A stretch of 64,000 nt of DNA from Leisingera sp. NJS204. GTDB lineage: Bacteria; Pseudomonadota; Alphaproteobacteria; Rhodobacterales; Rhodobacteraceae. Below are positions 18,094 to 26,886 of the stretch, in pieces. The position numbers and the translations under genes are program-made. The notes beneath the pieces were generated by a model. It saw nothing but the letters and a program-made list of their open reading frames with translations, made no database searches and was not told where the DNA came from. The DNA lies in NCBI RefSeq assembly GCF_004123675.1, contig NZ_CP035417.1:2285501-2349500 (forward strand). The letters are read 5' to 3'. Numbering within the stretch: the first letter of the stretch is position 1; each line of letters begins with the position of its first letter.

Positions 18094-18226
18094 TATCGTC
18101 CATCCTCAAAACCCGCATCCGGTGCAGATCAGCACCTAAGCCCCTGCCCGCCCCATTTCAACCGCTTTTCAAGCCGCAGCCAATCGGGTAATCCGTTGCA
18201 AAGACATTTTGAATGGGCGGGGACAG

Positions 18227-18739
18227 ATGCATAAACCATTGGCTCTTACATTGGCCTGCGCGCTGATGCTGGCAGGCTGCGGCGGCTGGAAACAGTCGCG
18301 GATCAACCCCTCCAACTGGTTCGGCAGCTCCGCGCCTGCGGAAGCGCCGGTGGCGGACAACACCAACCCGCTGCTGCCGCAAGACAGCAATGCCCGCGGT
18401 ATCTTTGCCCGGCCTGAGCCCAAGGACACCACTGTCCTGGCCGGCCGGATCACCGAAATGCGGATCGAACGCACCGCATCCGGCGCCATCATCTATGCAA
18501 CGGCCATTGCCAGCCGCCAGGGCGCCTATGACGTTGTTCTGCGGCCGGCCGACGGCAGTGAAGAGGGCGTCCTGAGCTTGGATTTCCGGGTGGTCTACCC
18601 GGAAACCAGCACCGCCACCGGCAGTGAATTCAGCCGCACCATCCATGCCGCCCGCACGGTCACAAACCAGGACTTGGCCGGTATCCGCACCGTGCGTGTG
18701 AATGGCGCGCAGAATGCCCGCGAAAGCCGCCGGCGCTGA
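18227..18739 (+). CDS. Conserved hypothetical lipoprotein
   Basis: The predicted product of 170 residues begins MHKPLALTLACALMLAGCGG, a lipoprotein signal peptide with lipobox LAGC, so it should be anchored to the outer membrane. The mature part starts with a Pro/Asn-rich linker (NPSNWFGSS), then a compact domain with VLAGRITEMRIERTASG and a conserved-looking DVVLRPADGSEEG. No function is recognised. An upstream ATG at 18209 would add six residues before the signal peptide and is less likely. It is followed by a strong bidirectional terminator. Confidence 0.8.
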   Translation: MHKPLALTLACALMLAGCGGWKQSRINPSNWFGSSAPAEAPVADNTNPLLPQDSNARGIFARPEPKDTTVLAGRITEMRIERTASGAIIYATAIASRQGAYDVVLRPADGSEEGVLSLDFRVVYPETSTATGSEFSRTIHAARTVTNQDLAGIRTVRVNGAQNARESRRR

Positions 18740-18759
18740 CTTCAAGACCGACCGATAAG

Positions 18760-18790
18760 AAAAACGCCCGCAGGATTTGCGGGCGTTTTT
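18760..18790. terminator. Bidirectional Rho-independent terminator
   Basis: AAAAACGCCCGCA (18760-18772) and TGCGGGCGTTTTT (18778-18790) form a perfect 13-bp stem with A/T-rich ends on both sides. It lies between the converging lipoprotein gene (+) and rnd (-). Confidence 0.9.
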
Positions 18791-18824
18791 CTTTGTGAGG
18801 ATTGCTTACAGCGGCTGGGGCGTC

Positions 18825-19982
18825 TTACAGCTCCACAACCTTTACGTCCTGACCCTTGGCAGCAAGACCGATCTTGCCGTCACACAGCCGCAGCGCATCG
18901 GCGCCGAACACCTCATGCCGCCAGCCGTTAAGGGCCGGGACATCGCGCAGCCCCGCTGCAATTGCGTCCAGGTCCGCGCTGGGTGCGATCAGCTTGGCCG
19001 CCACGCCCTCCGCTTCGGTCTTGGCCTTCAGCAGCACCCGCAAAAGATCTGCCAGCGCCGGGTTTACCTGCAGCTTTTCCTTGCTGCGGTCCATCTTGGG
19101 GTGGTCTTCGGGCGGGCAGTCAGCCCCCTTGGCCACGGCCGCCAGGATGCCTTCGGCAATCGCACCTTTGCGCGCCTCGCGCAGCAGCAGACGGGATCCG
19201 CCCAGATCGCCGGGATTGCGCGGTTTGGTCGAGGCCAGCTCCACCAGCGCGTCATCCTTGAACACCCGGTTGCGCGGCACATTGTTGGATTGCGCATAGG
19301 TTTCACGGAACGCCGCCAATTCGCGCACAACCGCCAGAAACTTGCCCGAGGAGGTCCGGGTTTTGACCCGTTTCCAAGCGTCCTGGGGCTGAATGTCATA
19401 GGTCGCCGGATCGGTCAGCACCTGCAGTTCCTCGGTCACCCAATGGGCGCGTCCGCTCTTTTGCAATTCCGCGGCCAGGAACTCATAAATCTTGCGCAGA
19501 TGGGTCACATCGGCCAGCGCATAGGTCTTTTGCGCCTCGCTCAGGGGGCGGCGCGACCAGTCGGTAAAGCGCGATGTCTTGTCGACGCCCAGCTTGACGA
19601 TCTTGCGCACCAGAGTTTCATAGCCCGCCTGATCGCCAAAGCCGCAGACCATCGCCGCCACCTGAGTGTCGAACAGCGGCTTGGGAAAGACGTTCGCATC
19701 GACCCAGAAGATTTCCAGATCCTGACGGGCAGCGTGGAACACCTTGACCACGTTCTCGTCACGGAACAGCGTATAAAGCGGCTCCAGAGAAATACCATCG
19801 GCCAGCGGATCAACCAGAACCGCATCATTTTCGCCGTCGCCGGCAAAGGCCAGCTGGATCAGGCAGAGCTTGGAATAATAGGTCCGTTCCCGCAAAAACT
19901 CGGTATCCACCGTGACATAAGGATACTGTGCGGCGGTTTCGCAAAAGGCCTGCAGGTCTTCGGTGGTGGTCAGAGTTTTCAT
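18825..19982 (-). CDS. rnd: Ribonuclease D
   Basis: This 385-residue 3'-5' exoribonuclease trims tRNA 3' ends. The DEDD exonuclease domain begins with YVTVDTEFLRERTYYSKLCL (first Asp/Glu pair). VFHAARQDLEIFWVD supplies the second conserved Asp, and ALADVTHLRKIYEFLAAEL the third block. Two HRDC-like helical domains follow (~205-370). It is downstream of purM-purN on the same strand with a 75-bp gap and may be part of that transcript. Confidence 0.93.
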   Translation of the reverse strand: MKTLTTTEDLQAFCETAAQYPYVTVDTEFLRERTYYSKLCLIQLAFAGDGENDAVLVDPLADGISLEPLYTLFRDENVVKVFHAARQDLEIFWVDANVFPKPLFDTQVAAMVCGFGDQAGYETLVRKIVKLGVDKTSRFTDWSRRPLSEAQKTYALADVTHLRKIYEFLAAELQKSGRAHWVTEELQVLTDPATYDIQPQDAWKRVKTRTSSGKFLAVVRELAAFRETYAQSNNVPRNRVFKDDALVELASTKPRNPGDLGGSRLLLREARKGAIAEGILAAVAKGADCPPEDHPKMDRSKEKLQVNPALADLLRVLLKAKTEAEGVAAKLIAPSADLDAIAAGLRDVPALNGWRHEVFGADALRLCDGKIGLAAKGQDVKVVEL

Positions 19983-20057
19983 AAATTCCGGCTTTTCAAT
20001 CTCATGTGGGCCGGGACGTGATACGCGCTTGTCCCGGGCAATGCAATCAGCCGGGCT

Positions 20058-20654
20058 TCAGCCCAGCTGAACCGGCGTCTTATCTCCCGCGGCGAAGCGG
20101 CGCAGCACGGCCGGATACAGAAGATGCTCCTGCACCAGAACCCGGGCCGCCAGCGCATCCGGCGTGTCGTTTTCCAGAACCGGCACCCGTGCCTGGCCCA
20201 GAATGGGGCCGTCATCCAGGCGCGGCGTCACCTCATGAACGGTGCAGCCGTGCGCAACATCGCCGGCCTCCAGCGCGCGGGCATGGGTATGCAGGCCCTT
20301 GTACTTCGGCAGCAAGGAGGGGTGGATGTTCAGCATCCGGCCTTCGAACTGCGACACGAACCCGGCGGTCAGCACCCGCATGAAACCTGCGAGGCAGACG
20401 ATATCGGCACCAGCCTCCAGAATCGGCTTCACCAGCTCCGCCTCAAAGGCAGCACGGTCGCCATCGAAAGGCCTATGATCCACAGCTGCGATGGCAATTC
20501 CGGCGGCGGCGGCCTTTTTAAGACCGCCCGCTTCGGCATCATTGGACAGCACCAGACAGGGCCGGGCCGGATGATCGCCAGTCATGCTTGCAACCAGGGA
20601 CACCATGTTGGAGCCCCCGCCCGAAACCAGTATGGCGACCTTTTTATGGCTCAC
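20058..20654 (-). CDS. purN: Phosphoribosylglycinamide formyltransferase (GART)
   Basis: This 198-residue enzyme transfers a formyl group from 10-formyl-THF to GAR in purine synthesis. The N-terminal nucleotide loop [12 protein letters not shown], the catalytic Asn/His in [14 protein letters not shown], and [19 protein letters not shown] with its Asp are all present. Its ATG overlaps the purM stop by four bases (ATGA). Confidence 0.95.
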   Translation of the reverse strand: MSHKKVAILVSGGGSNMVSLVASMTGDHPARPCLVLSNDAEAGGLKKAAAAGIAIAAVDHRPFDGDRAAFEAELVKPILEAGADIVCLAGFMRVLTAGFVSQFEGRMLNIHPSLLPKYKGLHTHARALEAGDVAHGCTVHEVTPRLDDGPILGQARVPVLENDTPDALAARVLVQEHLLYPAVLRRFAAGDKTPVQLG

Positions 20655-21700
20655 AGCAGCTTGCCGGTATAACGCATGCCGGCACCAGCGGTGACCGTTC
20701 CCAGGCGCGCAACGGTCTCGCCTTCGCCTTCCAGAATTTCTGTCAGCGCGTCAGCACGGTCGGCAGAAACCGACAGGATCATGCCGATGCCGCAGTTGAA
20801 GGTCTTCAGCATTTCCGCTTCGGCGATATTGCCGGTCTCTGCCATCCACTTGAACACGGGCGGCAGCTCCCAGGCGTTCAGGTCGATGTCGGCGCCCAGA
20901 TCTTCGGGCAGAACCCGCGGCAGGTTTTCGGTCAGGCCGCCGCCGGTGATATGGGCCAGCGCATGCACGCCCCCTGCTCGCACCGCGGCCAGGCATTGTT
21001 TGACATAGAGCCGGGTCGGGGTCAGCAGTGCGGCGCCCAGGGTGCCTTCGCCAAACGGGCAGTCCGCATCCCAGCCGAGGCCGGAAACGTCTACCAGCTT
21101 GCGCACCAATGAGTAGCCGTTGGAATGCACCCCGTCAGAGGCCAGGCCCAGCAGCACGTCGCCCTCGGCCACGCCTTCGGGCAGCGCCGTGCCGCGCTCC
21201 ATCGCGCCGACAGCAAAGCCTGCGAGGTCGAAATCGCCTTCCGGGTACATGCCGGGCATCTCAGCCGTCTCACCGCCAATCAGCGCGCAGCCCGAGCGCA
21301 CGCAGCCCTCGGCAATGCCTTCGATGATGCGGGCGGCGGTTTCCGTTTCCAGCTTGCCAGTGGCAAAATAGTCGAGGAAGAACAGCGGCTCGGCGCCCTG
21401 GCAGACCAGATCATTGACGCACATCGCCACCAGGTCGATGCCAACGCCGTCCACCACGCCGGTGTCGATGGCGATCCGCAGCTTGGTGCCGACACCATCG
21501 GTGGCGCCGACCAGGATCGGGTCATTGTATCCAGCAGCCTTCAGGTCGAACAGCGCGCCAAAGCCGCCCAGCCCGCTGGCAACGCCAGAGCGGTTGGTGC
21601 GCTTGGCGGCCGGCTTGATCCGGTCAACCAGGGCGTTGCCCGCATCAATGTCCACACCTGCGTCTGCATAGGTCAAGCCTTTCTTGCCGCTGGTCATCAC
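20651..21700 (-). CDS. purM: Phosphoribosylformylglycinamidine cyclo-ligase (AIR synthetase)
   Basis: This 349-residue ATP-dependent enzyme closes the imidazole ring of FGAM to give AIR. Signatures are [49 protein letters not shown], and the [11 protein letters not shown] loop. It is the first gene of the minus-strand purM-purN(-rnd) cluster and overlaps purN by four bases. The ~120-bp gap to the next gene upstream contains a GC-rich inverted repeat (21768-21790) whose role is unclear. Confidence 0.95.
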   Translation of the reverse strand: MMTSGKKGLTYADAGVDIDAGNALVDRIKPAAKRTNRSGVASGLGGFGALFDLKAAGYNDPILVGATDGVGTKLRIAIDTGVVDGVGIDLVAMCVNDLVCQGAEPLFFLDYFATGKLETETAARIIEGIAEGCVRSGCALIGGETAEMPGMYPEGDFDLAGFAVGAMERGTALPEGVAEGDVLLGLASDGVHSNGYSLVRKLVDVSGLGWDADCPFGEGTLGAALLTPTRLYVKQCLAAVRAGGVHALAHITGGGLTENLPRVLPEDLGADIDLNAWELPPVFKWMAETGNIAEAEMLKTFNCGIGMILSVSADRADALTEILEGEGETVARLGTVTAGAGMRYTGKLL

Positions 21701-21821
21701 TTGGCTCCTTCAAATCGGTTGCGCAGCCTTTAGCGCAAGGCGCATCAGAAGGGAACTAGGGAATCTGCTGCGCCATCCCGGACGGCGCAGCGGGGTGGTT
21801 TTCACGACAGTACCGCCAATC

Positions 21822-22802
21822 TCAGATACCAAACTGCCAGGGTGCCGCCTGATAGGCATAGGCATCGCCTTGGCGCAGCACCCGGCCCAGCGCCGGGAAA
21901 TCCAGATGCGCGCCGGTGACCAGCAGATTATCCGCTGCCGCCCGGTCCAGCATCTGCCGGCGGGTCGCCGCCGTCTGCGCGGGATCGGTGTCAAATGCGA
22001 CGGTCCAGTCCGGCAGGGCAAATTGCAGCGCGGCGCTGTGAATCAGGTCACCCCAGAACAGCAGCCCCTCGCCGCCCGCATCCAGCATGAAGCCAGTGTG
22101 GCCCGGCGTGTGGCCCGGCAGCTCCAGCGCGGTGAAACCGGGGGCGGCCTCCTCCTCGCCCCGCAGCAATTTCAGCCGGCCGGCATAAGGCGCCACGGAA
22201 TTGCGGGCCATGTCAAAGAAGCCGCGGTTGGCCTCGGGCACCCCGGCCAGGATCCCGTCATCATGCCAGAAATCCCATTCCCGCTGCGCGACCACCAGTT
22301 CGGCATTGGCAAAAACCCCGGCTCCGTCCGCGGTGATCAGCCCGCCGGAATGGTCCGGGTGGATATGGGTCAGCAGCACCGTGTTGATGCTCTCGGGCGC
22401 CACGCCCGCTGCCGCCAGCCCGGCGCCCAGCGCGCCAAGCCCCGGCCCCATCAACTCGGCTGTGCCGGTGTCGATCAGCAGCTTTTGCCCGCCGCGCTCC
22501 ACCAGATAGCCGTTGACCGGGATCTGCAGCGCGCCGTCCTGCAACCGGTGCAGCCCCTGCGCCAGAACGGGTTCGGCTGCAGCAGCATCGTAATCGTTGA
22601 ACAGCTGCGTCCCCAGGGGAAGATGCCCGTCCAGAAGAACCGTGATCCGGGCGTCCCCCAGGGTAAAGGAATGAATGACCGGCGCCGCTTCTGCTGCACT
22701 TTCTGCAGCCATGGCAGCGCCGCCGCCCCAAAACCCGCCTACCAGTGCCGCCGCCGGAGCCGCCGCCAGCCCGTTCAAAAATGCCCTGCGATTGATTGTC
22801 AT
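21822..22802 (-). CDS. Tat-exported MBL-fold metallo-hydrolase
   Basis: This 326-residue protein starts with MTINRRAFLNGLAAAPAAAL, a twin-arginine signal peptide, so it is folded in the cytoplasm before export. The metallo-beta-lactamase fold carries the metal motif LTHIHPDHSGG, a later GHTPGHTGFML and the GDLIHSA loop. It resembles the lactonase/YtnP-like branch, but the substrate is not identifiable. CGGAG precedes the ATG at 22802. It is divergent from a LysR-type gene across 120 bp, so that regulator probably controls it. Confidence 0.85.
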   Translation of the reverse strand: MTINRRAFLNGLAAAPAAALVGGFWGGGAAMAAESAAEAAPVIHSFTLGDARITVLLDGHLPLGTQLFNDYDAAAAEPVLAQGLHRLQDGALQIPVNGYLVERGGQKLLIDTGTAELMGPGLGALGAGLAAAGVAPESINTVLLTHIHPDHSGGLITADGAGVFANAELVVAQREWDFWHDDGILAGVPEANRGFFDMARNSVAPYAGRLKLLRGEEEAAPGFTALELPGHTPGHTGFMLDAGGEGLLFWGDLIHSAALQFALPDWTVAFDTDPAQTAATRRQMLDRAAADNLLVTGAHLDFPALGRVLRQGDAYAYQAAPWQFGI

Positions 22803-22922
22803 AAGAAACTCCGATATCCAATTGAGGAGAATTTTCCTGTGAGCCGGAAATAGCCCTGATGGTCCGGTACTTACAGCCCAGCAGTTCCGATAGCAGTTAT
22901 AAGCAACACTGATAGGCATCCG

Positions 22923-23858
22923 ATGGACCGGTTCACTCTTCTTGAGACATTTACCATCGCCCTGGACGAAGGCAGCCTGAACCGGGCCGCCCAGCGCCGC
23001 GGTATCAGCCAATCCGCAGTCAGCCAGCAGATCAAGCAGCTTGAAACCCTGACAGGCCAGCAATTGCTGCACCGCACCGCCAAGGGCATTCACGCCACCC
23101 GTGCAGGCGATCTGGTCTACAGCCACGCGCAGGCGCTGCTGTCCGGCTACAACCGGATGACGGCAGAACTCGACGCGCTGGAGGGCAGTGTATCGGGCAC
23201 CTTCCGCATCAGCGTGAATTCTTTTCTGGGCCGCAGCGTGATCGGCCCGATGCTGCTGGAGCTGAACCAGCAGCACCCCGACCTGAACATCGTGATGCGG
23301 CTCGAGGACCGGCTGGTCGATGTGGTACGCGAAGGCTACGATCTGGCGATCCGCACCGGGCGGCTGGGGGATACCGACGGGTTCGGTCGCAAGATCTCGA
23401 CCTTGGAAACGGTGCTGTTTGCCACACCGGAATATCTGGACCGCGAAACCCGCCCGCAGAAACCGGAAGACCTGCAGCGGCTCAAGTTCATCCAGCACCA
23501 CGAGGATCAGACCCGCGGTTTCTTTCCGCTGCGCCGCGGCGGGCAGGAATTTCCGGCGCCGGTGCGGGTCGGCTTTACCGCCGATGACCCGGATCTGATC
23601 ATGCGGGCCGTCAGCAGCGGTACCGGATATACCCGCGCGCCCCGCTTCATGATCGAGGCGCAGCTTGCCTCTGGCGAATACGAACTGGTGCTGCCCGACT
23701 ATGAGGCGCCGCTCAAAGAAGTCTTTGCCGTCTACCCCTCCCGCCGCACCCCGGACCGGCGCCGGGATCTGACCATCGAGAACACGGTGGCGCGGCTGGA
23801 GGCACTGCTCCAGCCGCGCACGGCAAATTCACCGGTGCGCCCTGCAATCACCGCTTGA
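22923..23858 (+). CDS. LysR-family transcriptional regulator
   Basis: This 311-residue regulator has an N-terminal winged helix-turn-helix at 4-62 (GSLNRAAQRRGISQSAVSQQ). A periplasmic-binding-protein-like effector domain at ~90-295 carries the typical GTFRISVNSFLG start and LVDVVREGYDLAIRTG. The C-terminal part resembles regulators of the CrgA/DsdC-like group. It is divergent from the Tat-exported metallo-hydrolase, the standard arrangement for a LysR regulator and its target. No clear T-N11-A dyad was found in the gap. Confidence 0.88.
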   Translation: MDRFTLLETFTIALDEGSLNRAAQRRGISQSAVSQQIKQLETLTGQQLLHRTAKGIHATRAGDLVYSHAQALLSGYNRMTAELDALEGSVSGTFRISVNSFLGRSVIGPMLLELNQQHPDLNIVMRLEDRLVDVVREGYDLAIRTGRLGDTDGFGRKISTLETVLFATPEYLDRETRPQKPEDLQRLKFIQHHEDQTRGFFPLRRGGQEFPAPVRVGFTADDPDLIMRAVSSGTGYTRAPRFMIEAQLASGEYELVLPDYEAPLKEVFAVYPSRRTPDRRRDLTIENTVARLEALLQPRTANSPVRPAITA

Positions 23859-23895
23859 CCTCGCCCGCCCCATTTCCTAACCACAAACCCATGGC

Positions 23896-23971
23896 GGGCC
23901 TGTAGCTCAACGGTTAGAGCAGAGCGCTCATAACGCTTTGGTTGCAGGTTCGAATCCTGCCGGGCCTACCA
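23896..23971 (+). tRNA. tRNA with CAU anticodon, probably tRNA-Ile2 (lysidine type)
   Basis: A 76-nt cloverleaf with encoded CCA. Acceptor GGGCCTG pairs with CGGGCCT (two G-U pairs), the D-arm is GCTC/GAGC, the anticodon stem is GAGCG/CGCTT with loop CTCATAA, and the T-arm is GCAGG/CCTGC around TTCGAAT. Anticodon CAT could mean elongator Met or Ile2; the TTGG after the anticodon stem and overall likeness to bacterial Ile2 favour Ile2. Confidence 0.9.
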
Positions 23972-24215
23972 TCCTCCCCGCCCTGCCTCCGGTTCGGCTG
24001 CGCTGTTTTTGACCCTTCCCGATCCACTGATTTGCGTCCGGAATCGGCCGATGCCATTCCAATCCCCGGTCTGGCCAGAAGCTTTTGCTTTTTTCTAACC
24101 GCCTGAAGGCTAAAGTGGCCACTGAGCAGGCCGGCTTTATTCATTCCGTTGTGTTTCCAAGCTGTTTTTTGGCATTCGTCCGGCCACTAGACCTGTAGAG
24201 GCACGAGAGAGCACA

Positions 24216-25400
24216 ATGGCAACCGAAAAACTCACAATCATCAAAGCAGACGTCAAGAACGAGGTGACCAAGGCTGTGAAGCCGAAGTTTGTTCAGCTCG
24301 GCAATATGAATTTTGCAGCCACCGTCGAAATCGACAAGAAAGTGGCTGCCGAACTGGATACCGACGCCCGTTTTGTCGCCAAGCTTTATGATGACGCCAC
24401 CAAGGAATACAAAAAGCTTCTGGCCGAATGCAGCCTGCGGATCAGCCAGGCAAACGATCTGGGTTCGGTGCTGCCGCTGACTGAAAAGGAATGCAAAGAG
24501 CTGGACGCCGACATCAAGAAGATCTTTGCCAAATACGAAAAGTCGATTGAGCAGGTCGCGACCAAACATTTCGACAAGTGGAAGCAGGCCAACAAGGACC
24601 GCAAGAAATACCGGATCAAAGTTGTCAGCGCGATTGTCCTGGGCAGCGCCTGCGCCATCGGCAGCACGGCGTCATTGGCGGCTGGTGCGGTGACCGGCGG
24701 CGTGTCGATTGCCGCCAGCATCTACGGTATTGCGCAAAGCATCGTCTCGGTGGCGCGCGCTGTGCAAAAGGTGACGTCCGACATCGTCAAGATCCATGGC
24801 GAGCTGGAGAAGGCGCTGAAGCAGCTGGTGACCTCCTATGAGAAACAGTCCAAGGCCAAGGTTAAGGCCAAGGAGATCGGCAAGGAATTCCTGGCAGATT
24901 TTCTGATGATCGAAACCGCGGGCTTCAACCGGGTGGATAAGCATCTGGAGACCTATAAGGCGAAGCTCAAAAACATCGATCTGGAGATTGCGGGCCTCGG
25001 CAAGGAGCTGAACAAGCTGCTGGATAAGCAGGGCAAGCTCGACAAGGAGATCGAGAAGAAGCTGGGCAAAATGGCCAAGGACCGGGGCTACAAGAGCAAG
25101 AAACTGGATGGGCTGTTTACAGCCATGGAAGCGGCCCGCAAGGCCACGGCCAAGCTGATCAAGGATATCGAGGCTTATCATGTCAGCATCAAACCGGCCG
25201 AGAAATTCCGCGACAATGCACAGAAGGCCGTTGATGCCTTGCGCCACAAGGACCCGGTCTGGACCAAATGGGCAATCTGGATCGGCAGCCTCGGCCTTAC
25301 AACCGCAGTGACCAGCATCGCATCGGGCGGCGAAAACCTGATCAAGGCAGCCTCGGCCATTGAACAGGGTTTCACCGCACTGTCCAAGGAACTTGCCTGA
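24216..25400 (+). CDS. Unrecognised Lys-rich coiled-coil protein with central hydrophobic stretch
   Basis: This 394-residue protein is not recognised. It has no signal peptide. Residues ~40-130 and ~185-345 are strongly helical, rich in Lys, Glu, Ala and Leu with heptad-like spacing (KELNKLLDKQGKLDKEIEKK). Residues ~135-182 form a long Gly/Ala/Ser-rich hydrophobic segment (IVLGSACAIGSTASLAAG). A second hydrophobic stretch lies at ~349-372 (WAIWIGSLGLTTAVTSIAS). A helix bundle with an amphipathic-hydrophobic hairpin resembles alpha-helical pore-forming toxins (ClyA/HBL/XaxA type), but this is architecture, not homology. GAGAGAG precedes the ATG. It sits ~240 bp from a tRNA gene, and AAG/GAA-rich codons differ from its neighbours, which fits acquired DNA. 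Confidence 0.75.
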   Translation: MATEKLTIIKADVKNEVTKAVKPKFVQLGNMNFAATVEIDKKVAAELDTDARFVAKLYDDATKEYKKLLAECSLRISQANDLGSVLPLTEKECKELDADIKKIFAKYEKSIEQVATKHFDKWKQANKDRKKYRIKVVSAIVLGSACAIGSTASLAAGAVTGGVSIAASIYGIAQSIVSVARAVQKVTSDIVKIHGELEKALKQLVTSYEKQSKAKVKAKEIGKEFLADFLMIETAGFNRVDKHLETYKAKLKNIDLEIAGLGKELNKLLDKQGKLDKEIEKKLGKMAKDRGYKSKKLDGLFTAMEAARKATAKLIKDIEAYHVSIKPAEKFRDNAQKAVDALRHKDPVWTKWAIWIGSLGLTTAVTSIASGGENLIKAASAIEQGFTALSKELA

Positions 25401-25413
25401 ACCTGGAAGCACG

Positions 25414-25445
25414 CTTGCGGGCCGCTGAAGACAGCGGGCCGCAAG
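25414..25445 (+). terminator. Hairpin after the coiled-coil gene
   Basis: CTTGCGGGCCGCTG (25414-25427) and CAGCGGGCCGCAAG (25432-25445) pair over 14 positions with one central mismatch and a 4-nt loop, 14 bp after the stop. There is no U-run, so termination is probable but not certain. Confidence 0.5.
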
Positions 25446-25499
25446 CAGCCTGTCCGGACCAGCCCTGGCAAGATATTGCACCCCCAGCCTCGCCCACGG

Positions 25500-26441
25500 T
25501 CATACCCCGCGCTTGCTATTGAGCCAGGCAGTCAGGCCTGCCGTCTCCGCTGCCGTCAGCGCCCTGTTGACCACACCATAGGCGTAAAGCTTTTGGCTGA
25601 CCGGCAAATCCCGCAGCCCCGCGGCGATGGTCAGACCGCCGCTGATCACCACACCGGTTTCATCTGCGCGCCATTCTGTGGCCTGCGTTCCCAGATCCGG
25701 CAGCGGTACCGTCAAACGATCGTCAACCAGGTCGTGTGACAGATACCAGGCGCTGCTGGAGGGCTCCTGCATCAGCAGCGGCCTGAAACTGTCCCCTCCC
25801 TCCTGCAACGCATGGAGGCCGGGGACATTGCGCACCGAAACATTGCGCACCGATCCTTGGGTCGCGGGTGTGCCCTCGATCCAGAAGTTGCCGCCGGAGC
25901 CGTCGCCGCGCAGCAGAACCTCAACCGTGCCATTGGCGACCTGCCAGGGGCCAATCCCTGTATCATCCGCACTGGTCCCCACCCTGGCGCGGAAGCCCCC
26001 CGACAGAAAGCCGAAGGCTTCGTAAGAGACGAGATACCAGTCCCCCACCGTGATCCCGGCCCCATCCTTGTAGACATAGGACGTGCCGGAACCATCACCG
26101 GTGCAAGTAAAGCTGCCGTCGCCGTTGTCCGCGAATTTCCTGGTGGTTGAGAACGGTGCCGCGAACAGCTCCGTCCCCTGCCCGCTGAGGCGCTGCGCCA
26201 GCGGCCCGGCGCCCGCAGCGGCCATTACACCCTGTGCGCCATCCAGTATCAGCGCCACCGGATCGCCCGGGCCGCCCACCGGCACCCGGCCTTTGAGGTC
26301 CTGGAACATCCCGCCGGTGCTGGACGGATCCCAATAGCCGCCAAGCGCGCCGGGCGCGGCAAACAAGGCAGCGGGCGTGAACGGGTGCTGTGCAGCCGCC
26401 AGACCGGTCAGCCTGGTGGCGGAATGCCCCAGCCCCAGCAT
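25500..26441 (-). CDS. Head-spike fibre-like protein (GTA GhsB type)
   Basis: This 313-residue protein is coupled to the spike-base gene: its ATG overlaps that stop by one base (TGATG). The N-terminal ~100 residues (WDPSSTGGMFQDLKGRVPV, then DPVALILDGAQGV) are a type I know from phage-like tail or spike proteins in Rhodobacteraceae. The middle part (~105-200) is a Gly/Thr-rich beta domain resembling a carbohydrate-binding or capsid-decoration fold. The C-terminus YGVVNRALTAAETAGLTAWL is a repeat-like motif common at the end of such proteins. By position it corresponds to R. capsulatus rcc01080 (ghsB), needed for gene transfer agent attachment. A longer GTG start (26450) is less likely. Confidence 0.7.
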   Translation of the reverse strand: MLGLGHSATRLTGLAAAQHPFTPAALFAAPGALGGYWDPSSTGGMFQDLKGRVPVGGPGDPVALILDGAQGVMAAAGAGPLAQRLSGQGTELFAAPFSTTRKFADNGDGSFTCTGDGSGTSYVYKDGAGITVGDWYLVSYEAFGFLSGGFRARVGTSADDTGIGPWQVANGTVEVLLRGDGSGGNFWIEGTPATQGSVRNVSVRNVPGLHALQEGGDSFRPLLMQEPSSSAWYLSHDLVDDRLTVPLPDLGTQATEWRADETGVVISGGLTIAAGLRDLPVSQKLYAYGVVNRALTAAETAGLTAWLNSKRGV

Positions 26442-26704
26442 CAGTACCACCCAGCCACGGATGCGGTCGTACCGGTCGCTTCAATGCCCGCGGCGGAAAA
26501 CCCGATGGTTTCACCGGCGGCAACCACATAGGTGATGATTGTGCCCGCCTCATCGCGCAGCACCAGATCCCCCGAGGCCAGCACCCGCAGCACCCGCGGC
26601 CGGACCGGCAGGTCGGTGCCGTCCTGCGGCGTGATCACCATGTGATGAGCAGCAGGGCTTTCCAGCCCGCGGCGGTGGTTGGAAAACGGATCAATCTGAG
26701 GCAT
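26441..26704 (-). CDS. Spike base protein, RCAP_rcc01079 (GhsA) family
   Basis: This 87-residue protein matches the small spike-base family named after R. capsulatus rcc01079. It has the family opening DPFSNHRRGLESPAAHHMVI, then TPQDGTDLPVRPRVLRVL, LVLRDEAGTIITYVVAAGE and a C-terminal ATGTTASVAGWY. In R. capsulatus this protein and its downstream partner form the head spikes of the gene transfer agent and lie outside the main GTA cluster. The same two-gene arrangement is seen here. No capsid, portal or tail gene is in this window. Confidence 0.82.
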   Translation of the reverse strand: MPQIDPFSNHRRGLESPAAHHMVITPQDGTDLPVRPRVLRVLASGDLVLRDEAGTIITYVVAAGETIGFSAAGIEATGTTASVAGWY

Positions 26705-26886
26705 GAGAGCTCTCCCAACAGTGTTTCTTTCCCGGACAAGCTGCCCGGGGCCCGATTGATAGCTGCAAAGAAAGAAGATTGGGAAAAGCAGGCGTGCGCT
26801 GCAGGCCGCCGCCGCGCAACACCTGACGGCATTCAGGCGCCCGCCCCGTGCGCCCGCCCCGCGCGGCGGCCAGTTCGTCTTAGCGG

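Noticed and set aside
21768-21790. CTGCGCC/GGCGCAG inverted repeat between purM and the metallo-hydrolase gene as a terminator
   Set aside because: No T-run on either strand and a large loop; could be chance in GC-rich DNA.
22803-23501. N-terminal extension that would make the Tat metallo-hydrolase 559 residues
   Set aside because: The extra part lies antisense to the LysR gene; the true protein begins at the RR signal peptide at 22802 with a ribosome-binding site.
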